Assembly: GCF_964199755.1 (NCBI RefSeq) | Contig: NC_133911.1 | Span: 4,429,001-4,493,000, forward strand | DNA from: Larus michahellis | Lineage: Eukaryota; Chordata; Aves; Charadriiformes; Laridae | DNA: 64,000 bases | Direction of reading: 5' to 3' | Part shown: one piece after another, positions 45,501 to 60,500 of the stretch | Layout of the letters: each line of letters opens with the position of its first letter | How positions within the stretch are numbered: position 1 is the first letter of the stretch | The notes under the pieces: model-generated | The model's database searches: none | Seen by the model: only the letters and a program-made list of their open reading frames with translations | What the model was told of the DNA's origin: nothing | Made by a program: the position numbers and the translations under genes

Positions 45501-48500
45501 GTAGCTTATCTTCTTCCTGGTGGTGAGTCTGTGCAGTGGTATCTCTTCTGGTGTCCCAGTAAGTATACCTCTCGGTGTGCATGCCTGGAGCAGCTGGGCT
45601 TGCAGACTGCTGAGGAAAGTACCATGCTTCATTCACTGGACTATTTAGAGTGAAGTTGAAGCTAGGTACTGTTTATATGTTTGCAGTCATGGTTCAGGCT
45701 GCTTTTGTGCTTGGTACTGTTTACTGAGAGAGCAAAGAGATGGCCCCTGTGCCAGAAAGCTGTCACTTGTAATCTTGCTGTTTAGATTAAAAATTCTAAG
45801 GTAAGACAAACTGATGTTTTCTGGAAGCTTGTGTAAATGCAACAGTTCTGCTATGGGAATTACTGGCTTCAGTTCCTTGGGGAGCTCTCTTCAGATTAGG
45901 TGAGAAAACAGGACTATATGGAAAATTATTTACAAATGTTTTACTGACTTTTTTTTTAACTAGTGTTCAATGCCCTTGTGTCCTTCTGTGTCCGGGACCT
46001 CTTCAGCTGCGTGCAGAAGCTGCTTCTTCTGAAACCCCCAAAGAACAAACTAAAGTAAGTCTGAGAAGATTTGGGAACTGCAGGTGAGAGAAAGCTGACT
46101 GGGGTTTTTCAGAACTGCAGTCTGGCTGTGAAGCTAGGAAAAGATGTCAGCTCTTCCCAAACACCGTCAAAGTTGCCTGATGATACTCACAGTTGTCTTA
46201 GCTAGGTTGTTCCTTTCTTCCCCAGAAGTGTGTCCTCTGTAAAACTAGGGGTGAACTAAACTCTAGATTCCTTGTTGACAGCGGTGCCTAGTCTGAGAAG
46301 TAAATTCCAGTTCTTTGTGTAAATACCCGCCTCTTTCCTCCCCAGGCCTGACTTGTACAGGCCGTGTCTGAATTTTGGGGTGGCCTGGGGGCACTACTTC
46401 CAGTGCAGTGTCCAAAGTTTGGAATAGATAGAGCAAATGTCTCACAACTAGTTTGATCCCCAAAACAGACTTCCTCGCTACAAACCAGCCTGCTCTGTTC
46501 TCAGGCAGTGGCTGCAGAATGCCTGACTAGATGATAATATCAGTGTGAGGGATTCAGGTCTCCTGTATCACACTTCCAGAGATCTGGGTACGCTGCTGTG
46601 AAGCTCTTTGAATTGAATTTTCTAATACTGTTCTTCAGGTAGTCTTCACAGACTGGAATTACTACTTTTCACCCATGATAAAATTGTTACTTCTTTTATT
46701 TCTTGCTTTGCTAGCGGTTGTCTTTACTCGCTAGCAATATCAAGGAAGTGAACAGGCTATTCTTTGTGCTGCTGAAATCAAATTTATTTGGCATGTTGTT
46801 TTTTTTTTAAAGCTAAACCTGACTTTTGCTCGTTTCCAGAATGGTCCTCCCTTCCACCAGCCCACTTTGGAGCAAGCTGCGACTGGACATAAAAGCGTAC
46901 CTCAGCTGTACTGTACAAGTAAGAACTTTCAGCATGTTTGTGTTTCTGGGATCATCAGTCTGTGCATTGCTGGGCTTTTGTTCAGCGTATTTTGGAATGA
47001 GGCAGTCTCAAAGACTTGGGCATCAGATTTGTGTGTCCACCTAGTTCCTTGTCTTGTTTTGAAAGTAGTTGGTCTAACTAACAATTTAGAGGTCCATAGG
47101 ATGGTTCGCTCAAAATAGGTAGCCTGTAACGAAGGGCTGAGTTAACATTCTGGCAGTTCTTTCTGTCTTAATTTGTCTGAAAAATTAATATTTAGTGGGC
47201 TTTAAAGTAGTTTGCAGTGCTGTGCTCCTGCATTCTGCATCTTTAATTCAATTTTTGGCACTATGATCTTGCTTCTTATAGTAAATACTAAGATGTTACG
47301 TTGACAGCCTCAGCTCCTCATATATGACATCTCCAAGCATGATTATGCTCCATCCTACTAGGATATCCCATCCATCCAAAGTTGCAGATGTCTGGTGTTT
47401 CAGAGACAATTCATGGATTATTTATGAAAGAAACTCCTGTCCCTGGTTAATTATTTTTTTTTTTGAGATTGCTTCATCATGTATTCCCAAATTTGGAATA
47501 TTAAAAGAACACGGAAATACTCATTTTTCAGAAGCTGAGGGAAGGGTATATAAGGAAAGAGAAAGAAACTGCTGATGTCTCTTAGCTGTAAGCTGGCAGA
47601 ATGACTTAGCAGAAAAAGCATTTTGATCAGTAGAGCTTTTTTTCTCAAGTCGTGGTGCCTCTTGCCAGCAGCAGAGCTAAAGATTGCAGTAGAGAAGGAA
47701 AAGCTGGCAGTGCAGTCCCATTGAAGTAATCCCTGGTCCTGTGCTTACTTCTGAGTGCCCTCAGTCCCAGGCTTTACTATCCTGTCTTTCTGGCATAGTA
47801 GTTTCTGAAAAATATCTTCTTTTTTCCTATTGGTGTGTGAGGGACCAGAATCTTTGCAGTGTAAGGAGAAGAATGAGGAGGAAAGTTAAAAGAAGAAAAA
47901 ATGCTTCTGCTTCCAGCAACTGGGATTGCAGGCAAGAGGGGGCACTGCATCAGGCAGAATCTCTCTCAAATTGAAATGACTTTGAGCTTTGTCTTCAAAT
48001 TAGAAACCACAAATGTCTCTGGGTTTGTCTCCAGGTGAACTGAGCTGAACAACCTGGAAATACCAAAATGTTGTTTCTTAAATAGTTTGTCTCACCTTTT
48101 CCTTGAGCTGGAGTTAACCCCTTGATACCCAGTAGTATTCTAGCTTCCCATTAAAGAAATCCCAGTGAAATCCAGCCAGTCAGCCCAGATGGTCTGTTTC
48201 CGTGCCTTGTGTAGACTGAAAGTGTCTTCATTGTGCTTTGATCATTTGTAGTGAGATGACAGAGGCATTGGTGTCGTGCTGTCTACGAGAAGTCTTAAAC
48301 TGTGTGTAGACTTAGCTTTTGCAGTACACACAAATGAGGTTTTACGTGATGAACTCAGGTGCTGTTAGCCATTTAAGCCCAGTAGCCTGAGCTCACATTT
48401 TTTCAGGATGATGTACTTTCAGGGGAGTTATCTAACCTGCCATGTGCCTGCTCCTTTCCCGATACGGTTTTTGGCGGTTTGTTTGAGCTTCTTCCTAGGG

Positions 48501-51500
48501 AAGGCTGTTCTTCCAGTGTTTTGGTAACACAAAAACACTTGGGAACAGCCAAATACAGATGATAAAGGAAGAAGTGATGAGGACTACACACTAAATGGGA
48601 TTGTGTTTTGTTTTTCCTTTGTAGCTCCTGTCTTGCTTAACAGAAGCCTCAGTTGGTGTTGCAGTCCTTCAGCATGTCAACTCCATAGTGCCTTATTATT
48701 TGTCCTTTCCCAAGCAGTGCCGTGCACTTCTCAAGGTAAGGTGACATGCTATGATATGTTGTTTGAATCTGAGGTACTTTCTTTACCCCTTCAGATGAGC
48801 ATCTCATGGTATTTGGGCTGGATCCCATGACAGTTCAGTCTCTTGTACTCCTCTTCCCTTGCTTTTCCTTTGGTCCTGCAAAGGACGCGTTCTCTTACAG
48901 GCCCTCTAGGTACCATGAAGTGCTGTCACACTGAGGAGAGTGGGCATGTGGCTCTGTGTGTAGCTGCTGCTAATCCCCATGCAAAGTGAGATGGAGGTGT
49001 TCCGGGGAAGCTGTCTGCTTCCTCATCACAGATGGAGTAATTTGCTGCCTGAGTGCTGAGTCTGTGTGTACGTCTGTGATGGTATTTCACTCTCAAGAGC
49101 TGGGGGTGGAATATTTTTGCAGAAACTTAGTCACAACTGCTGAGCACTTAAGAACAACAAAGGAGGTGTGGAGGAGCGGGATAGGGCAACAGGGTGACAT
49201 TTAAATGGAAAGCTGCAACACAACATTTAAATGAGGCTGGGAACCCTTTGATGATAAAGATAACTGGTATACAGTGATGGGAGGCTGTTACGCCTCATAT
49301 CTGAAGGTGTAGCAGTCTGGGATTTTTGAGTAGGCTTTTTCAGCCCTGTAGCTGGAATCTTTCTGGTTTCCTCTAGAGTTCATTAGTGGAGGTAAGGTAA
49401 CTAGTTCCTGGAGGAATCAGCTGTGATTTTGGTCCTGCTGTACCAGATGCATCCTGACAGAGCCAGCCATGTCCGAGTGAATCTATAATCTGAACAGGCG
49501 AATGCAGGCAGGCCTGGGAAGAACAAAAAATGTTCATTTGCCTCTCAAGAACTTGAGGGAGACCAATGAATGATTGCTTTATGCAATGCAGAGATGGGTA
49601 AAACTCATCATAATGACTTTACATGTCGATGACGGGCTGTCTGTTAGTCCAGAGCTCTGCACAGACTAACCTACCCCTCTCCAGCTGGTGTAGGTATTTT
49701 TATGATGCACTGGGTGTTCGTCATCATTTGTGTACCAGGGTGACTAAGGATATGTCTCAGCAGAAGTGCTGCCTGACGCGGGTCTTGTCTCTGGCTCCAA
49801 ACCCTGCTGCTGCTCTGTCCTTTGTATTAATACAGTGAATGTCCAGGGAGCTGGAATTAAGTCAGAACTACCACCAGGAGATGTATCTCAGGAATTTAAC
49901 TTACTTGCCCAGAGGGGAAAAAAAACTGTGATAAATTCATAAATCAAACCCTGATGTTCCCTCTCCAGAGACAAGTGCATCTGTAATAGCATTCTTTGAG
50001 AAACTAGAATTTGGTGTTTGTGGCGATAACTGGAGTGTAATTGCAGTATAGTTGTATTCTGCAGAATTCAGTGTTAGGTGTAAAAATTACTTTTTTTTTT
50101 TTGTTGGGCTGGAAGATGTATTGGCCACACATGTAATCTAGTGTGGTGCTGCTGTCTCGGGGATGATGAGGAAGTTTTCCAAGCCTAGGAGATAGTTGTA
50201 TGCACAGGCTGGTGCCTATGTTCAGAAGCTTAAATGTGTATTTAGGCACGTGAATAAAAGTGCATGTATTTTTCAGAGATGCTGGTTTTGGACAGTTTCC
50301 TTGCCTTTTGAGTGGTCTCGCAGCTAGAGTATGAGGACAGAATGGCTGCCAGTGCTGTTCTGACGGATTCTGTGACAATACAGCCTGCCATCTTTGTACC
50401 ATCGTCCTCCTCGCTTGGTTTTTTGATGTGAAGGAGGGAAGCTCAGGCCTGTCTGTAACCAGGAAGGTGCTCTCTGTTCATTCACTTATCTATATCTTTT
50501 TATTTTCCATTCCAGCAAACAATTAATTTGTGGAGCACAGGTGAGGAAACAGTGAGAGTACTGGCCTTCCTTGTGCTGAACAAGATCTGCCGCTACAAGA
50601 AAGAGGTGTACCTGAGTCCATTGCTTAAGGTAAGGCTGGTACTTGCCATACTCCACAGCTTTTCTTTCTCATGTTATACCTTAGAGCATGAGCTGTAGGC
50701 TGTTAGTTGGGGCTGGTGCTGGAGATAGTGCTGGCTACCTCCAGAAAATTAAACGGGGAAGAAATTCTGTGTTAAGTCAGTGATATCCTTCTTCCTACAA
50801 CTGCCCTTACTACCAGAGGCACACAGGACCTTAGCAGGGAAGGCCTCTGGTACTCATCTGTCTACTGGATGAATGCTTATCTTCCAAATCTTGTGGGCTT
50901 TCCTCAAGTGCTGATGTGCTACTCAGTGCTACTGAGCTGCTCGGATCTCTCAGCTAATAGCCAAGGTTCCCAAGTGTAGTTTGCTTGGGTACCACTGTTA
51001 CAGAAAGAGAACTGTGACCAACCGTAAGCGTGTATGGCTCAAAGCTGTGTCACAGTTCCTCTCACAGATAAGGAATGGCAGGGGCATCTCCAAGTGCTGT
51101 GCTAAAAAACGTAAGGGTGCAAAGAGATTCTGACTCTTGTTCCATCTCCCCTGAAAAAGGAGCAGGCTGGTTTATTATTTTTGCATATACCTGTGAAGTG
51201 ACTTGTCTTATAAAACTAAAGCTTCACCCGGGTTTGGACATACCTGGCTGGAGAAGGTTAATGAAAGAATGTTTTTGTACTGTTTTCTGTGGTTATATTG
51301 TGTCCTCTTTCCTGCACAGCAAATGTACATCGCATTTGTGAAGAATTCCAGATTCACCTCTCCCAATGTCCTGCCCATGATCAATTTCATGCAGCGCACA
51401 CTGACAGAGATGTATGCTGTGGACACACACACCTCTTACCAGCATGCCTTCATCTACATCCGTCAGCTTGCCATCCACTTGCGCAGTGCGATGACAATAA

Positions 51501-54500
51501 AGAAGAAGGTAGGTACCCGTCAGCATGGAAGGAGTGTACCCTCCTTTGGGGGGGAATGTGTGGAGAGAGGGAAAACTACAGTAGCCCCTTCAGGCTTTTG
51601 GTAATGTCTCTAAAGTGTCAGTATTTGTGTCTGACCCATTTCATAACGTGCTGAGCAATTTTTTGCCAGGGGCTGGGAGCTTTGGAGATCACCCCGTAGT
51701 TGCCTGTGTTAGTTTAGAATTTCATCAAGGAATAAGGAAAGACAACTGCGGGGTTGAAGTCACTTTTCTCTCCCCAACTTGCAAGAGTTTGCGATGCATG
51801 TTCCATCTTCTGCCTTGGGCACCCTTTTTCCACTCTGTGAAGCTGCTGTTTGCAGCCTCTGTCGCAAAACCTCATGGTAAAGAAGATTAGGAACCACCCT
51901 GGTGCGTGCATCTTTCCAGTGAAGTCCATACTATTTAAAGGACTTAATTGAACAAAGCAGCTCAGACCTTTTGGGAGCAGCCCTGATTTCAGCCACCTCC
52001 AGTCTGACCTCGGAAATCTGAGTCAGATTGGTAATCCTGGCTTTAGTTGTGTTTAGCAAAACAGACCCCTATAAATGAATTGTTCAGCTGCTCCCAAACA
52101 TTGCAGGATTGGTGACCAGTTAAATCTCCTGGCTGTTCAGACATGGGGATAAATGAGCAGAGATAAATGAAGTCTGGGCTGCATATGCCCTAATTGGATT
52201 GCATTGGCTTCTTACACCCTCAGTCCTGGCCCAGACAAGAACTAAATCCACTTGATTTCACAGCTGGGGAGGGTTGTAGGAACTTTAAATACAACAGCAC
52301 AACCAAAATGTACAAATCCAAGCAATAAGCCAATTAATTTAAATAGAGCAGTGGGTGGTTGTGGAAGGTGATTACAGGAGCAGATTGCTTATCTGTTCTG
52401 TGCCAGAGAAGCTGAGAACAGAGCTGCTTGGTACGTCTCGGTGACCTGGTGAGATCTGGGAGAGCTCTACCATTGCCAGCTGCGGTTTATGTCTCTACTG
52501 CAAAGTTCGGTCCAGTGGCTGCAATTGAGGGCTTCTGTCCTTGTTTTGGGACTTAAACATCTTGCTTCATCCACACAAAAGAGGAGGTGACCTGGGCTTT
52601 GAAAGTCCATCTGAAACAAACACACATTGGAGCTGAGGCACCTTGTTAAGTGCAGTCTCCTGAGTGCCTGGTGCAGTTCTGGGGAATACGTGGGCCTGCA
52701 GAACTCCTTAGAAAGGGTATCCTTAAGGGGCTCCTGTGCTCCTCTGGGCTTTTATTTGACCTGGCACTATGGGCTGCTTAAGCACGTGGAGGGGCTGGGG
52801 GGGAGTCAGGGCTTTCCCAAACATTCTTGAAAACCGTGTCTCTTGGATTGGTGCAAGACCTGACCCACACCTACCCCTACTACTGAGCCAGCCTGACGTG
52901 CTGATTCAGTGTGTCATTCCACGTCAGGCACACTGCTGGCGCGTTGCATTGGTTTTTGCTGGTAACCATAAAGACTTGTCTGAGAAACAGAGCTGGAAGT
53001 TTGTTCTTAGCTCTGCTGTCTGTCATTTTGTACTCTACAATTGAGAAAAATGAAACTGTCCTGCGTAGTCTTTTCCAAAAGCAGGGGGGAGTGCTGGGTT
53101 GATCATTTGGTCCTTGCTTTGACAGTGAACGTTTGTAGGAACATCTTTAAAATGAGCACTGATGCTGCCTTTCAGAGTTAGTGGGTCGGTGGTTAGGGGG
53201 GTTTGATTAACACAGCTGAGGGAAGGGAAGCCTCGAGTGGGAAGGGCAAGCTGCTACGTAACAACTTGCTGGATGGTGGGTCAGCCACTAGCATCAAAGT
53301 GACAGCTAGAACATTAGTTATTGCTCTCTAAACAGTACACAAGGTCCTGTTGGAGAGTACTAGATAAAATAAGTCCTGTAGAGAAACCAGAGTGAACTTC
53401 TCTCAAATGCCACATTTTCAAGTTTGTGCTGTTTTTTTTCCCCTTTTCTGCAGGAGAATTTCCAGTCTGTTTATAACTGGCAGTATATCCACTGCCTGTA
53501 TTTCTGGTGTCGGGTTCTCAGCACAATCTATCCCAGTGAGGTCATGGAGCCGTTGATCTATCCTTTGACGCAGGTCATCATTGGCTGTATAAAGTAAGTA
53601 GGACTTTTTTTTCTTCTTTTGGCTGTACTTCTTTCTGTTGCTTGATGTGGCAGAGGAGTTACTAAGTGGGTGTTGCCATTATGTGGTTTGAGTTTAACCT
53701 TGCGTTGTAAGGAATTGTCTGAGAGCTGCTTTTGATTGAAGTATTGCAGCTGAAGATGTGTTGTGGGCACCTGTATGTTTAGGTGGTGAGAAAGCCTAGG
53801 GAAGAATAACCTACACCGCCACTAAAGTCTCTGTATCAGGAATTTCAGTTCTGCCAGATTTGGTGCCCAGTTCAAATCCTTCTGTGAGCTCCCATGTTGA
53901 AGGAGGACCAATCAAGCTGTGACCTGGTGTCAAACTGCAGCCATTTCTGGGCTAATCTGAAAAGTAGCTAAGTAAGTGATGCCCAGCAGTGAGAATGGAA
54001 AATGCTGTGAAATTCTTCTTCCTTTACGCTCCAGAATATTTGCAGTGTTTATGTGGTCTGGGCACGCTTCTGAATAATGCTAACACTTTTTGCTATCATC
54101 TGGGGGAGACCCAAAGCAATGCAGTTAATTTTGGTGCTAAAAAGTACATGATTACCTCTATGGCTGGAGAACTGTATCTCCAAGAAGATGTTCTCTAGGT
54201 AGTGTCCTCTTTTTCTGAAGGAAAGCTTAAAATAACCGAGTTGTCCCCAAGCATTCATATGAAGAACTAGCCCAAGTAGGGAAGCTTAATCTTTTAACAT
54301 CCATCAGAATGCTTTGTCATGTGTAGAGCAGTTGCAGCACTAGGTAGTATTTCTGTGGTGCTGAGCGTTCTTTCCAAGAGGTTATAGCTGGCTGGATATT
54401 TCCAAGGAGAACCGTCCAAGTGCAAGCATGCTTTGTATGTCTGTCTCAGAGCTGAGCTATTTGGAAAAAAAAATGAGGCAGGAGATGGGGACTTGGTTTT

Positions 54501-57500
54501 GGAATCTAAGTGCGTTTAGAATTTTATAATTTATTTTTTTTCTTAAAATCAGCACACCAGTAGTAAGAGCTGCTCGGGTACTTTGGCAGTATGAAAGCTA
54601 TTCTCATTTGTGCGTTGTTGTGGATTTTGTTTGTTTTAGGGGTTTAGGGTTGGTTTTTCCCTCACTTCCAGAGCATGAGCCAGGTATAGTGGTCTGCATT
54701 TAAGCATGCTGAACTCCACCAGTTCCGTTAGTGGAGTTGAACCATGGTGGAATTTCTCCCAGTGGTTGTTATGAAATCCCAGTGTGTCAGTGCGTGGGCA
54801 ATCGGAGACCAAGGGGAGATGAACTCTTATCCCAGCCAGCAGCTGTATGTTGTGCAGTAGCTCTGCAGTACTATGGCTCTACTTTGAGGTAGTGTGCAGG
54901 GTAGATGATGGCTCTCTGCTCCACAGAAGTCGCAACCTGACTAGCCTGAACAAATTATCCTCCTGATTGTGTACACAGCGGCAAGGAAAAAATGCACTGA
55001 CTTGCTCAGGACCTGACAGTGCCACAGTGCAGAACCAAGTCCTCATCTCTAGCTCTGTAAATACAGTTAGATGCATTTTTTTTGAGAATATTTGTTAGAA
55101 TTTGAAAAACTAGGACATATTTATTGTTTTTAGTATGTCTCTGCTGAAAATTTCTTTTTTTTTTTCCCCATCAGTTTATATATGCAGTTTTTGTGCTTTG
55201 AAATGGCTGTTAATAATGAGCATTGAGGGAGTTTCTGAATCTCTGGTGATCTTTGAAATCCTGTTAGCTCTGTTAACCAGATTCTCAGCTTTAAAATGCC
55301 ACCCGCCTGGTCTTGAAAAAACTCCCAAGTGGTGATGAAGATAAGCAGATTTAAACGATCGTTAGAGCGTGCATACATCCCTCTTCCCATCCCCCATGTG
55401 CACAGGCTGCTTCCCGCTGCCGTTGGAAAGCTTTAGTTGTCCTGTGGACTAATCTAAGCAGTTTTCTACCTGTCCAGGCAGATAAATCAGCTATCTGCGG
55501 CTAAGGAAAGGTGAATCGGGTGAGTCTCAGCAAGAGCAGTAAATAGAATTTTTTAGCATCTGTGACGGACAGGGCTTCTTGGCGTGAAGTACGGTTACCG
55601 TCTGACAAGGCTTCAAAGACTTGGGAACCTGACAGATGGGTTCTAGGGTGGGGAAAATAGAAGTAGATCCCACCCTGGCTTCTGTACTGAGCCAAGGCAG
55701 TGTCTGGGATATAAAAAGGGGGGAGGCAGGGTAGCAGATATGGGAATGATGTGGCTCCACGGGCTTCAGCCTATATCCAGGATCCCTGCGGCTCCATCCT
55801 GAGCACGGCAGCCTCTTCTCAGTGTTGGTGGCTGTGCTGTCCAAACTGGCACTCGTGAGAATCAGTCTCTGGGCCACATCCCCTGGTGTCCGTACCAACT
55901 GGGTGTTATGGATTGTTTCTGTTTGAGGTGAGAGGATAAAATAATCTAGCCTGCAGGTCAAGGGTTTTTTTTTTTTTTCCTTCCTGTACCATGTTATGCA
56001 ATTCTGGAAGGCGTGTTGAGGGGTGTGAATCTGCCTGGGGGCTGCTTAGTATTTGCCTGCTGCCACCAAACTTTCTGGTGGAGATGGTGTAAGCGAGCTG
56101 GGCCCCTCTGTTTGCTTCTCTGGGCAGCTCAGCTTCGAGAGGTGTGTGAGCAGGTGGTGGGACAGAATGCTGTGCAACATCTGGAAGACCTTCTTGCACT
56201 TCTGCTCCTGATGTGGTGGTGTGCCGTGGGGCGGAGGGTGGTAGTGCTTGGAGGGGACACCCCTTTCTTTCCCCAGTGCCTTTTGTACCGGGAGGTGGCG
56301 CCTGGCTCCAGCAAAAGGGCGGTGAGCGGGTGTCTGTCTGTCTGTGGGACATGGACTGCTCCTCATGCCACCCTGGCCTCTTACCTGAGGGCAATGGGGA
56401 GAAACTGCCATCCATCACAGGCTTTTTGCTCTGGGTGGGGATCAGGGCAGAATTTGAGAAGTAATTAAACAACATAACTCCCAGAAGAGGGTTGCCTGCT
56501 AAAATCAAAATTAGCTCCCTAATTTTCTTGCTCCCTCTTCTTGCTTTCCAGCATATAAAATGCATTGAAACTATTTTTAATAATACATATTACAGCAATG
56601 GACTCCATGTGTGTCTAGAAGTTACCTGTGCTCAAGATGTGGTCCAGAGAATGTGGACTAGCAAATGGAGAAGTGCTGGAATTGATGGTTTCTGACTTCT
56701 GTAATGCTGGGAAGAGCCTCACTGCTGAGTTTGCTCGTGGAATTGCCATGTAATAATGAGTGAGGCTGTTCTCACAAGCAGTGGAAAGATTGCAGTTAGT
56801 TTGACCAATGGAGCAGTGTTGTAGGTATTGCAGAGATAGTAGAATGTGCAGGAGATTATTTTCCCCCTTCCTTTCTCTGCATTGTGCTTTTTCTCTGTCT
56901 CCATGGTCCCTGAGTTCCTCCTTTTGACCTGTGTGCTTGCATTTGTCTGAGGTCATGGTTGGGGTTTTTTGCAGTTGTTGCAGAAGCTCCTGTTCTGTTA
57001 TCCCTTTTCCCCTCATCCCATAGTGTTTTTCTGACTGTGTCTGCTTGGATTTCTACCTTGCTTCCAGTCCAAGCTATAAAAATGAAGTTCCTCCCTGGTT
57101 TATAGTTAAATGAGGATTTTTGGTGCCTGGTAAGTTTTGGGTTCCGGCCTCCTTCATGGAGAAGGAAGCACAACCTTGGCATACCTGAGCAACTTCCCTT
57201 GGTGACCTGTCCTGGTGGGGTGGAGGCTGATGTCAAACGAAGTGTTCTCTGTCCTCTCTAGCCAGAGGAAGATCATGGTCACCTAGCAGTATAACACAAG
57301 GAGCTGTAGTGAGTAAAAATAAGCCTTGAGAAGTCTTTAGGCTGTTCTCTACACCACAGCCTGTGCCCTGGCTGCGTGAGAGAAGTACAGCAGGCATTCC
57401 AAGAACTAGTAGTGGTAAGACATGAGAGCACTCGCTGCTGAGATGAAATGTGAGGCAGTTTGGACCCCCCTGGCTGCACCCTGCAGTGACTAGTCAGTTG

Positions 57501-60500
57501 GACGTTCCTCGGCAGAGCTGGGACCCAGCTGTGTTTTGTATTCCCTGTGCATCCAGCCATCGCAAAGTTGAGCAGATTGTTGCATCGCCACGCACTCTAA
57601 AATTAATGGTCTTGGTTTACAGTAAATCTATACACTTAACAGGTTTATTCCTCGATCAATTAATTCCTGGGAATGGCTTTCGTCATCTCCAGCGGTGCCA
57701 GATCAGGGGTGCAAAGTAGATTTATTTCTATAATGGATCCAATGATAATTATTTCACTATTTGGAGGGGGGAAGATGCAGGTGATTTATGGTGCCTGGTC
57801 AAGCATATTTTTGCTCTCCTGGATTGCTCAGCAAGCTCTTTGGAGAGGGGAGGGGTTCATTTATCAGACTTGAGCCTGTTGTCTGGGAACTGTGGGGTTT
57901 TTTTGGTTTTTATTTTTTAAATAAAAAAAAAATCCTTGTTAATGCTGGAAGCATCCATGTCTTCAAGTACAGGTCATTCAGAGTGAGAGGTTTCTGGAGT
58001 GGCACGGTAATGAGGGCTGGTGTCTTTTAGGGATAGCTCTGCATTCTTCCCTCTGCTGCTGGTTTATGTGGTTCTGGGGGAGCTGACCCTTCTCAGTCCC
58101 AACCTTACAAGGAGATTTGGCTCTACTCCTTTCCTAATACCTGAGCGTGTAACGGTTTGAAGGGTGGGTCAAAGAAAGTCTGGCCTCTTCCCCTCCGTGG
58201 CGATTACTGGGTGTTCAAATGTACGTGTTGCCTCTCCAAAGGAGATGGGAATAGCTCAGGTGCTCCTCTGGGTTGGAGAGAGCTGAGCAGATTTGGCTGT
58301 GAGAGGTCACTCTCATTCCCACACTGTCCTTTCTGATATGCTGGTCACTGCTAGTCCAGCCCCTCCTACCTCAGGGACACTCCACACTAAGGGGATCACT
58401 GTTCAGGTGACAGCATGAATTCTGTGGGTACGCAGAGGGAAATATCTTCCTCCTTGTAGTGCCACTGGTATGCTGGGGGAGCCCTTTCTTGGTCAAACTT
58501 GCTGCTTTAGGTGGGCATTTTACTGCTGGTTCCTGCCACTTTTTCTTGCATACCTACCTGTGCTGGGACCATGAGAGCCAAGTGTTCAATGTGACTAAAC
58601 AGCTTTGGTGATAAACTTCGTCTGCAAAGCTCTTGTCTTGTAGCGCTTTCTCCCAGTAGAAGCTGGAAACCTAGCGCTTTGGTTGCAGGAATTTGTGTGT
58701 TAGTGTTACAGCTTTCATGTGTATGACTTTTTTGTTTCCAACTATGGGATAGCTTCAGCAGCTCAAGCAGTTTGCTGTGCAATACTAAAGCTGCCCATCT
58801 TTTGTAGAATAGGAAGGGCTCTCAAGTGTCACTGAAGGCCACAGGTGCAGTTCCTCTATAAACTTGGCCTAATATGCTTTCTTCTTTTTTTATTCTCTAG
58901 GCTGGTACCGACGGCTCGTTTCTACCCTCTGCGCATGCACTGCATCCGTGCACTTACGCTGTTGTCTGAGAACACCAGGACCTTCATCCCAGTGTTGCCA
59001 CTTATCCTGGAGGTCAGTTGGTTCATGTTGACCTAGCAATGGCTGATTCCTGCTACCTAATAAGCACACTCACTATACCCACCAACAGCTCCCAAGATTG
59101 CCCAATTTGCTTACTTCCTAAAATCCCTGGCAAACAGCATCAGACTGAATGTATTGTTGGGTTAGCAAATGGGATTAAACTTTTATTGGCCTGTGAGTGG
59201 AGGGTATCAGAGGTGCAAAAATATGTTCCGATGTGGTTTAACTAATGCAGCTGGAATAGGCAAAGGGTTTGCCAAAGAGATTCAGAGGCTCAACTGGTTG
59301 CAGTAACTTCCCAAGCTGACGTTGCTTGATCCTGCTGGTGTGTTGGTATCGTAGCAAAAGGATTTTCTTCTAGCTGCAGACTAAAGGGAAATGGAAGGCA
59401 AAAGCCCTTCAAGAATTCAGAATTTACTTAGGAAAAAAAATCTCGGTGAACGCAACCATGCAGTATGTTTGGTGAAATACTGGTGCTAAGAGACCATCCA
59501 GCTTTCCCACGTATCAGATGCTTGATGTCTCTCTAGCCTTGCTGCTCTAAGAAGGTGGTACAGAAGTGATGCAGCCAAATCTCCCTGAAGAAGCATGAGT
59601 GAGGCAGGATGAGGACTGCAGAAGCCCCAGTAGATTGGCATGAGGCTGGACACTGAAGAGGAAGAGGGAGGGAGACTTCTATAATAAATGACCCCAGTCA
59701 GCCGGGCTCATTCCTAATCAAGTTCTGTTGAAGCAAAGGCTTTTGTGGGTTTGTGTTGTAAACGTCCTCTGCAAACCACATCCTCTGAGCCTGTGGAAGG
59801 CAGCGATGTTTATAAATCTCCTCCTGCTCTCCTGCCTCCTCCGCTGCTCCTTGGCTGTGGCCTGTGTGGCTTTGCCATTCGCCTGCTTCCTTCCTCTTGT
59901 TCATGCATATTTGAAATGCTGCCAACCAGATTTAATGATAGAGGCATCTCCACTCTGGGGGTAGTGGAGCTTGGGGTGAGGGTGGTTTCTTTGCTTTGTA
60001 CTTCTTAGTGCTCTGAGAGATAAAGCCTTTTTCCCCTCGGAGCCCCCCTTCCCGCCCCTCTTTGCGTTCTGGCCCCAGCACCTTGGCTGTAATCTGTGTC
60101 GGGCCCCAGCCAGACGTTACCACACTGCACGCTGAGCTTCCTCCCAGCTTCCACAAGCCCGTGACCACATCCGATCCTGCTGTGTTTGTTTGTGAGGCAC
60201 TACTCAGCTTGTCCAGGTGTTGGTGACAAGGAAAAGATGGGGGCAGGGTAAATGTGTGCCTGTGTGTTGCTTGCATACTCTTTCACATTACTTTAGCAAT
60301 TATTTTGCTTTAAGTTCTGTAACCTAAGGTGACTGGCATGATGTTTAACTCCTGTATCTCCCTGCAGCTGACAACCTTTCCCTTCTTCCTGCCTATCTTC
60401 TGCAAGGGATCCCTCAAATATTCTGTGGAGTTCCCGAGAGCATTCAGGGCTATTCCCTTTGTACTTCCATCTTTTCCCAACTCTCACCTCCTCTCTGTTA

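Larger units (their letters stand above)
42938..58900 (+). other. NOC2L introns 2-11
   Basis: Introns run from about 0.5 kb (43971-44500) to 5.3 kb (53594-58900). They are visibly less GC-rich than the left half of the window. Apart from a CR1 tail at 43428-43485 and short homopolymers I recognise no repeat. No snoRNA or other RNA gene could be supported by eye. Confidence 0.65.

Noticed and set aside
56013-56468. 151-residue plus-strand open frame in NOC2L intron 11 (with antisense frames of similar length)
   Set aside because: Cys/Trp/Val-rich composition, no flanking splice consensus in phase with NOC2L exons, no known domain.
42938-58900. snoRNA genes in NOC2L introns
   Set aside because: Ribosome-biogenesis genes often host them, but no convincing C/D or H/ACA box pair with flanking stem was found by eye. 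A covariance-model search would be decisive.
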